DNA of 64,000 bases from Methanococcoides burtonii DSM 6242 (GTDB lineage: Archaea > Halobacteriota > Methanosarcinia > Methanosarcinales > Methanosarcinaceae), in the NCBI RefSeq assembly GCF_000013725.1, contig NC_007955.1:589579-653578 (forward strand), read 5' to 3'. Below the pieces are notes generated by a model that did not search any database, had not been told where the DNA came from, and worked only from the letters and a program-made list of their open reading frames with translations. This document shows, piece by piece, positions 59,401-64,000 of the stretch (position 1 is the stretch's first letter; each line of letters starts with the position of its first letter). The position numbers and the translations under genes are program-made.

Positions 59401-59598
59401 AAGAGCAATTCGGTAATTTGGGTCAGAAACAAGTGCTAGATCGTATTTCTCAATAGCCTTATCATAAGTCCCATTCAGCATCAGAGCTACTCCTTCTTCA
59501 TTGAAGGACCTGGCATCATATCCCATACATTGAGCAGGAAAACTCGATGCCAATATTATAAAAGAAATTAGAAGCAGACTAAATGCCGACTTACTCAT
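56449..59598 (-). CDS. Exported TPR-repeat protein (1049 aa)
   Basis: A signal peptide (AFSLLLISFIILASSFPAQC, with a Cys that could be a lipobox) is followed by roughly 27 tetratricopeptide repeats of the form 'W-KG--L---G-YEEAI-SYDKAL-LDP', for example AWFNLGVALEGTGNYFEAIN and IWYSKGQAFDSLGLYEEAIE. Two non-TPR breaks occur near residues 372-395 and 590-620. The protein probably scaffolds partners outside the membrane. Nothing points to which. The neighbour on the far side is convergent. High internal repetition means it evolves by repeat gain and loss. Confidence 0.85.
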   Translation of the reverse strand: MSKSAFSLLLISFIILASSFPAQCMGYDARSFNEEGVALMLNGTYDKAIEKYDLALVSDPNYRIALENKAAAQYLYGDYDEAIATYDHILKLQPGSPLIFTKKGMVLAKKGDYENAIKTYDKALMSISKYILGNTLNDTSELNGSTSTAYIIEELGVDESMILYHKAKSLEGLGRNEEAIQLYEKFLEIQLEHSMTLYEKGLDHARDGKSERAIELYDEALQIDPDNRTIWYSKGQAFDSLGLYEEAIESYNKAIEFDSTDVKVWWNKALDYDKLDKKEDAIISYREVLVLDLYNAEAWFNLGVALEGTGNYFEAINSFEQVLLLDPDNIDAWHKKGLVLNKIGRFDEALVSYDSALKINPDNIAKIYTSNPAIASLNTSQFSECYAAIPSFNSDSAKIWYDKGTLYLGLSDYEEAVLSFEKVLELDSKHAVVWYKKALALDKLGNYNEAIICYTEALRRDPSCPNVWYLKGYDLDTTGRYKEAVSCYRKTVELDPQFTLAWYALGLDLAHMDEHSEAIAAYDQVIEQNSDFSDAYYRKGRTLDKLGLYQDAIESYRVAISLDSSNSAASFQMEADISRVERLNHSSAIPSQNIGPIFDIFEIIKGMTGISDYNAAIMEQNNVDLIGVVPDGYDAWVAKGGSLFVKGSYENALLSYNKAIMIKPNSSVTWYMRGQTYEMLGDRSSAINNYEKAVDLDSSYKDAWFALAQNVYKSSNYYYAIQAYDGLLNLDPENKTALLQKGQAYDKIGIYRSSLASYNKLLKVDTDNTEAWYLRGLASYNLGNLEDAVYSYDKVLSSDPQNIDVLLAQSLVLEDLGLFEDSINNYDKVLEMKVDDPSVLMKKGNVYEKLGLYKDANDCYDIVLINEPANSLALSRKGFNLYMLGDYIGAMDQYDLVIAKNPYDAAAWYNKGNVAYLTSSYAGSTQFYLKAVELQPKSITAWYNLGYIANIRGDVDTAITYYEKALAIDPNAASALYNKRFAHYRVGQSVSAETERKKLDVIDPEFIVALDDRGTKFFTPDEYDPAIVYELPSRWYDGEDMPGTTSVKE

Positions 59599-59812
59599 TG
59601 TACCTACCCAAAGCTAAAAATAAATAATAATATTATATTACATTTTTATATATAAATATAATCCCAATCAAATCTCCCCATACTTTAAAATATAATGCAA
59701 TAGACTCGTAATGTTTATTGTTGACTTTAGATTCGAATTGTTCAACCCAACCAGATATGTCCACTAAAACTTAACAATTCAATTAAAAGTATGGTCGATC
59801 TATTTTTAATAA

Positions 59813-60109
59813 TCACTCATCAGTGCCATCAAGTATTTCGTCATATGCATTTGTCCAGTGCAATTGTGACCCTGCTGCTATGAACGTTGCAATGGCGATA
59901 GATTCAGCTATTTCTTCTTCAGTTGCACCGTTCTGTTTTGCCCTTTCAGAATGTATCTTAACACATTTTTCGCAGCGCATAAGTACTGCCGATGCGACCG
60001 CAATAAGTTCTTTTGTTTTTATATCAAGCGCATTTGCCCTGAATATAGCAGATCGCAAGTCTCCAAAAGCTTTTGCAGCTTCGGGCATTTTATCATCTAA
60101 AAATGTCAT
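59813..60109 (-). CDS. Carboxymuconolactone decarboxylase/AhpD-like protein
   Basis: A 98-residue helical protein with the redox motif MRCEKCVKIHSERAKQNGAT (CxxC followed by H) and EEEIAESIAIATFIAAGSQL. Small AhpD-like proteins act as thiol peroxidase partners or have unknown roles. Methanogens often keep several. It stands alone, with AT-rich DNA on both sides. Confidence 0.88.
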   Translation of the reverse strand: MTFLDDKMPEAAKAFGDLRSAIFRANALDIKTKELIAVASAVLMRCEKCVKIHSERAKQNGATEEEIAESIAIATFIAAGSQLHWTNAYDEILDGTDE

Positions 60110-60328
60110 GTGTACCTCGGCAATTATAATTATTTAAAGTCTGCTTTTTCGCTGTGAATGTATGATTTTACATAGAACTTATACATAGCCTTTTCCACTC
60201 ATCTGAGTTTAAAAAAAACTGGAACGAATATTTTACCCCTAACACTAATATACTTCCATGTTTTAGTTTTTTGAAGGCGGATGAACATAGGATATAAAAA
60301 CCATTTTAGAAAAAAGGTAAACTACAAT

Positions 60329-60631
60329 TCAGAGACCAAAGTCTGCGAGAAAATTTACGAAATCCTGATATTTATCCAGAAAAGTTCTCCCCTTGTCTGT
60401 AAGTGAATATATCTTCCTTTTTTCCTTGTAAGGCTTAGCTTCAATAAGTCCCTTTTTTTCAAGATCTTTCACATATTCTTCGAACATCTGGAAAGAAAGA
60501 TTAGAGAACCTTTGAAGTTTTGTTGGACTAATCGAATTATTAGATTCGCGTATAACTTTAAGAATATCCCTTATAATCTCCAGACGGCTTCTTTTCTGGA
60601 AAGGTTTCATATTGTTAGAATGCGACTCCAT
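60329..60631 (-). CDS. Winged-helix transcriptional regulator
   Basis: A 100-residue protein of the archaeal HTH_45 type: RSRLEIIRDILKVIRESNNS, ISPTKLQRFSNLSFQMFEEY, VKDLEKKGLIEAKP and YSLTDKGRTFLDKYQDFVN. Its start lies 25 bp inside the upstream membrane-protein gene, so the two are translationally coupled; an ATG at 60610 is an alternative start with less overlap. It may control its own operon or the exporter to the right. Confidence 0.85.
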   Translation of the reverse strand: MESHSNNMKPFQKRSRLEIIRDILKVIRESNNSISPTKLQRFSNLSFQMFEEYVKDLEKKGLIEAKPYKEKRKIYSLTDKGRTFLDKYQDFVNFLADFGL

Positions 60632-61392
60632 TTTCTAATACCTTTAAGGATAATTATATAAGCAGTAATTGTGAGCCCATTTATAAAAATTGTTGCAATG
60701 CTTGACTCTGCTATGAGGTCTGCAAAAATCCCCAAAAAATTCAATGTAAAAAGCATGATCAGCCCTAGATAATATGGATCTTTTATTGAACCCAACCTTC
60801 CGGAAGACCGAAGATTGCTCTTAATTAATAATAGTATCAAAGCAAAAATTAAACCTTTATAGACCATTCCCACTGCAAATCCATATGCTTCACTCAATAA
60901 ACTATAGATTATCAGATCAATGAATACAAAGAACATCAGACCTATGAAAAATAATACTTTGATTGTCCTCTTTGTCGAGACAGAATCAAGATGCCTCCAT
61001 GTAATTGTGTAAAGTAATTCAGATCTGGCTATCCAGAATCCAAATAAAGCAAGGACCAATGCAGGTACTCCCACAATAAGAAAAAAATATGTTCCTATTA
61101 AAATGGAAAATTTCAACATTATAAATGAGATCACAACTGTAAGGAATGAAAGGTTCCCGATTCCAAAGAATAAAAAAGCGTTCTTGAAATGTTTAAGTCC
61201 CTGATACTGACTGATAGAATAAATCTTCGAGATCTCCAAATATATCATCAGTGCAAGAATAGCCATCAATGGATAGGAGATAAGATCAAGTACAATATCT
61301 GTTGCAGTATAGCTTGAATTTATCTCAGTAGATAGATCCAATAGCTCTTGTGGTATTGTTGAATTAAGAACACTTAGATCCATGAGTGTCAC
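60607..61392 (-). CDS. Seven-helix membrane protein of unknown function
   Basis: A 261-residue protein with about seven hydrophobic segments (for example LDLISYPLMAILALMIYLEI, FLTVVISFIMLKFSILIGTY, VLFFIGLMFFVFIDLIIYSL, LGLIMLFTLNFLGIFADLIA). I do not recognise the family. It is coupled by overlap to a wHTH regulator, which suggests a membrane sensor-regulator pair, and it is divergent from the ABC exporter operon at 61475. GTG 61392 and ATG 61383 are both possible starts, and no ribosome site is seen. Confidence 0.7.
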   Translation of the reverse strand: MTLMDLSVLNSTIPQELLDLSTEINSSYTATDIVLDLISYPLMAILALMIYLEISKIYSISQYQGLKHFKNAFLFFGIGNLSFLTVVISFIMLKFSILIGTYFFLIVGVPALVLALFGFWIARSELLYTITWRHLDSVSTKRTIKVLFFIGLMFFVFIDLIIYSLLSEAYGFAVGMVYKGLIFALILLLIKSNLRSSGRLGSIKDPYYLGLIMLFTLNFLGIFADLIAESSIATIFINGLTITAYIIILKGIRKWSRILTI

Positions 61393-61474
61393 TATATTCT
61401 GAGTAATATATAAAGAAAATGTAGTTGAACTATATTTTTCAACTACCCATTGCTTTTATACACGCAACATTATT

Positions 61475-62233
61475 ATGCAAGATATGACAGAAACGCTGAT
61501 CGAATTTCGTGATGTCTGGAAGATATACCAAATGGGTGAAGTACAGGTAGATGCCCTGAAAAACGTTTGTATCGAGATAGAACACGGTGAGTTCACTGCC
61601 ATTATCGGACCTTCCGGCAGCGGTAAATCCACAATGATGAACCTTGTAGGATGCCTTGATGTTCCTTCAAAAGGTGATATTTTCTTAAAGTCCAGAAATA
61701 TAGCAGACATGACCGAGTCTGATCTTTCTACTCTCAGGGGCAAAACCATCGGTTTTGTTTTCCAGCAGTACAACCTTATTCCCGGAATGACAGCTCTTGA
61801 GAATGTCCTCCTGCCATTAGAGATACAGGAAGTTGAAGATGACATTGCTCTGGAAAAAGCAACAGAAGCCCTTGAACTTGTAGGTTTGTCTGATAAACTG
61901 AGCAACAGGCCAAGCCAGCTTTCGGGCGGTCAGCAACAACGTGTTTCAATTGCACGTTCATTGGCCTGTGATCCCGAACTTATTCTTGCGGATGAACCCA
62001 CTGGCGCTCTGGATAGTAAGACCGGGCGTGATGTCATGGGAATACTCTATCGTTTATGGAAAGAGAAAGGAAAGACCATAGTGATGGTAACTCACGACAT
62101 GGATCTTGCACAATACGCTGCAAGACATATCGTTCTAAAGGACGGGATGGTAGTCCGCGATGAAATAAATGATAATTCTTCGAAAAACGAAGATCAAAAT
62201 AATAATATTCCAAAAAAGGAGTCTTTGGTATGA
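61475..62233 (+). CDS. ABC transporter ATP-binding protein (MacB/LolD type)
   Basis: A 252-residue ATPase with Walker [21 protein letters not shown]-loop [18 protein letters not shown], signature [15 protein letters not shown], Walker [17 protein letters not shown] and H-loop VMVTHDMD. The LolD/MacB family drives exporters that push substrate from the membrane outward. The next gene starts inside its stop codon (ATGA), and a MacB-like permease follows, so the three form one exporter operon. Confidence 0.92.
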   Translation: MQDMTETLIEFRDVWKIYQMGEVQVDALKNVCIEIEHGEFTAIIGPSGSGKSTMMNLVGCLDVPSKGDIFLKSRNIADMTESDLSTLRGKTIGFVFQQYNLIPGMTALENVLLPLEIQEVEDDIALEKATEALELVGLSDKLSNRPSQLSGGQQQRVSIARSLACDPELILADEPTGALDSKTGRDVMGILYRLWKEKGKTIVMVTHDMDLAQYAARHIVLKDGMVVRDEINDNSSKNEDQNNNIPKKESLV

Positions 62234-63489
62234 AATTAAAATATATCTTTAAAATAATGATATTATGCATGGTCATTACAGTTCCCTTCGGGCAAAATGC
62301 CATGGCAATAAATACTCTTGATAAAGGAATAATGGTCGATATGCTCAACCAGAAACCAGATCCGGTAAAACCTGGCGATATACTTGAAGTAAGGTATTCC
62401 ATCCAGAACACAGGTTCAAGTGAAACAGGAAACCTTGTTGTTGAAGTGGTTCCAAAATATCCATTCAGGAAAGTATCAGGCTCAAACCTTATTGAAAATA
62501 TCGGAAAATTGGGAAGGCGTTATGAAGATGATAGAAGCAAGGTAGTTAAAATTGAGCTGCTTGTTGATAACAATGTCAATGCAGGTCAGTATCCACTGGA
62601 AGTTCTGGTCTATGAACAAGGCAACAAAGATAATGTCTGCATTACCCGAGAGTTCTATATCGATGTTGATAGTGAATCAAATGCTGAGATCGAATCCATC
62701 AGTCTTGAAAAACTTGTCCCGGGCAAGAAAACGAATCTGTCATTTGTAATAAAGAATGTTGGTAATTCTCCATTAAAGAACGCAATGTTCTCCTGGGAAA
62801 GCACAAGCGACCTTGTTTTGCCTGTTGGTTCAAGTAATGTAAAATATATCAATTTTATTGATATCGATGGGAACGCAACAGTTGATTTTCAGGTGTTAAC
62901 CAATGTGAACACTAAACCCGGATTGTACAAGCTCGATATGACACTTACTTATGATGATGTCGAAGAACTGAAGACAATAACCCAGGCTGGAACACTTGAG
63001 AACCAGAAGCGCAAGACCATTGAAAGTAAAGCAGGTATCTACATTGGCGGTGGAACGGATTTCGATATAGTATTCGTTGAAAGGACCATGAATGGAGACT
63101 ATTCCTTCTCAATATCAAATATAGGTAATAATCAGGCAAGCTCAGTTACTGTATCCATTCCTGAACAAGAAAGATGGAGCTTAAGTGACGGTTCCAATTC
63201 TGTAGTTCTGGGAAGCCTCCAGAAAAGTGATTATACCCTTGCAGACTTTGGCCTGGTCCCTGGCAGCTATGGAGAATCCTTGCCTTTGAAGTTCCAGATA
63301 GCCTATACTTCAAGTGACGGTGAAAGAGAGATACAGGACAAAGAATTATCAGTTTATGCATCGAGAACTGATACATCACAAAGCGCTGTAAAGAGTAATT
63401 CATCAGGAAGTAACAACAATTTAGTTCTTCTGACGTTTGCACTTCTTGTTGGCGCAGGCTTTGTCCTTTATAAAAAGAAAAAGCTCTGA
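62230..63489 (+). CDS. Secreted CARDB-like surface protein in an ABC exporter operon
   Basis: A 419-residue protein with a signal peptide (YIFKIMILCMVITVPFGQNA), three CARDB/COG1361-like beta-sandwich domains (LEVRYSIQNTGSSETGNLVV, LSFVIKNVGNSPLKNAMFSW, YSFSISNIGNNQASSVTVSI) and a C-terminal membrane anchor followed by KKKKL. It lies between the ATPase and permease genes, so it probably is an extracytoplasmic adaptor that works like the MacA/LolC-side component of bacterial systems. That role is inferred from position. Confidence 0.8.
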   Translation: MKLKYIFKIMILCMVITVPFGQNAMAINTLDKGIMVDMLNQKPDPVKPGDILEVRYSIQNTGSSETGNLVVEVVPKYPFRKVSGSNLIENIGKLGRRYEDDRSKVVKIELLVDNNVNAGQYPLEVLVYEQGNKDNVCITREFYIDVDSESNAEIESISLEKLVPGKKTNLSFVIKNVGNSPLKNAMFSWESTSDLVLPVGSSNVKYINFIDIDGNATVDFQVLTNVNTKPGLYKLDMTLTYDDVEELKTITQAGTLENQKRKTIESKAGIYIGGGTDFDIVFVERTMNGDYSFSISNIGNNQASSVTVSIPEQERWSLSDGSNSVVLGSLQKSDYTLADFGLVPGSYGESLPLKFQIAYTSSDGEREIQDKELSVYASRTDTSQSAVKSNSSGSNNNLVLLTFALLVGAGFVLYKKKKL

Positions 63490-63515
63490 GATCTCCGGTT
63501 TAAGAGGTGCATAAA

Positions 63516-64000
63516 ATGAAACCGAAAAAAATATTCAAAATATCACTGAATATGGTCAAAGCCAACAAATTACGCAGTTGGCTGACCATCATAGGTGTTG
63601 TTATCGGTATAGCCTCTGTTATGACAGTTGTAACTACCGGTGAATATTTTCAGGATCAAGTAACGAAGACGCTTGAAGATTTCGGAGGAGACGGTATCAC
63701 TATTGTTGCTTCCGTTCCTTTCATGATGAACGAAGAGGAGAGTGTTGGCGAACCTGTGACCGAGAATAAGGAAACTAACCAGTTCATTGATGATCCCGGT
63801 TCTGAATCTCAAGCACAATTGACAAAAAAAGATGTGCAGACCCTTGAAAGAATATCAGCTATCGAACACATCAATGTAAAAGTTGAATCTTTTCCCATGT
63901 TGAGCATGGGCAATGAAGAAACATCGGTACATGTAAGTGGTGTTGACCCGAAGGTCTGGTCAAAAATGACCACCGAGGACATAGGTGAAGGACGATTGCT
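63516..64000 (+). CDS. MacB/FtsX-type ABC permease, cut by the window edge
   Basis: The N-terminal 161 residues are visible. A first membrane helix (LRSWLTIIGVVIGIASVMTV) follows KISLNMVKANK, the standard MacB start. A periplasmic-type domain begins after it (DFGGDGITIVAS, then SAIEHINVKVESFPMLS). AGAGGTG lies about 7 bp before the ATG. It completes an exporter with the two preceding genes. The remaining helices are beyond the window. Confidence 0.88.
   Translation, partial: MKPKKIFKISLNMVKANKLRSWLTIIGVVIGIASVMTVVTTGEYFQDQVTKTLEDFGGDGITIVASVPFMMNEEESVGEPVTENKETNQFIDDPGSESQAQLTKKDVQTLERISAIEHINVKVESFPMLSMGNEETSVHVSGVDPKVWSKMTTEDIGEGRL

Overview
The window looks like the genome of a methanogenic archaeon of the Methanosarcinaceae type (Methanolobus or Methanococcoides are the nearest guesses). 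The supporting genes are a coenzyme F390 synthetase-like ligase, a sulfite-reductase-like protein with an F420-dehydrogenase beta domain, MinD/NBP35-type ATPases carrying ferredoxin domains, a TRAM mini-protein, an S-layer-type domain, and ferredoxin-dependent 2-oxoacid oxidoreductase genes. By my count 55 complete genes end in TGA (37) or TAA (18) and none in TAG. Four genes carry in-frame TAG codons with family-typical protein continuing behind them. That is the pattern of an organism that decodes UAG, in this clade as pyrrolysine. The pyl genes themselves are not in the window.

Layout. 1-3.39 kb: one end of a casposon-like module. It holds a Cas1-family integrase with a C-terminal helix-turn-helix extension, an HNH nuclease running off the left edge, a ribbon-helix-helix protein, an unknown protein and a winged-helix protein. 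Two of these genes contain in-frame TAG. 3.4-4.2 kb: a QueG-like Fe-S protein. 4.2-7.8 kb: nested mobile DNA, made of a long fold-back element split by an IS5-like insertion sequence and abutted by a second IS. 7.9-12.1 kb: small housekeeping genes mixed with decaying ones (SagB-type nitroreductase, Cdd1, AlkD remnant, wHTH regulator). 12.4-25.2 kb: a complete type I-E CRISPR-Cas locus (cas3, cas8e, cas11, cas7, cas5, cas6e, cas1, cas2), a 105-bp leader, and 65 repeats with 64 spacers of 32 bp at an exact 61-bp period.

25.5-38.6 kb: F390 synthetase-like ligase, UbiB kinase, TRAM protein, then a module of XRE-cupin regulator, acyl-CoA synthetase, and ferredoxin/alpha/fused beta-gamma 2-oxoacid oxidoreductase. 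The module probably interconverts external acids, acyl-CoA and 2-oxoacids. Secreted proteins follow. 38.7-50.2 kb: copper ATPase with chaperone, quinolinate synthase, and a redox/metal cluster of two ferredoxin-MinD ATPases, a CGGC protein, a CDF transporter fused to a NifX-like domain, an Fsr-like reductase, two NifX-like proteins and a divergent DUF169 protein. 50.2-64 kb: a MITE matching the IS5-like ends, JAMM protease, an intact IS with 8-bp target duplication, DUF92, Sir2, a DAP-decarboxylase-like enzyme, a 1049-residue TPR protein, an AhpD-like protein, a wHTH/membrane pair, and a MacB-like ABC exporter cut by the right edge.

No tRNA or rRNA gene was seen. Function names rest on motifs read by eye; no database search was possible.
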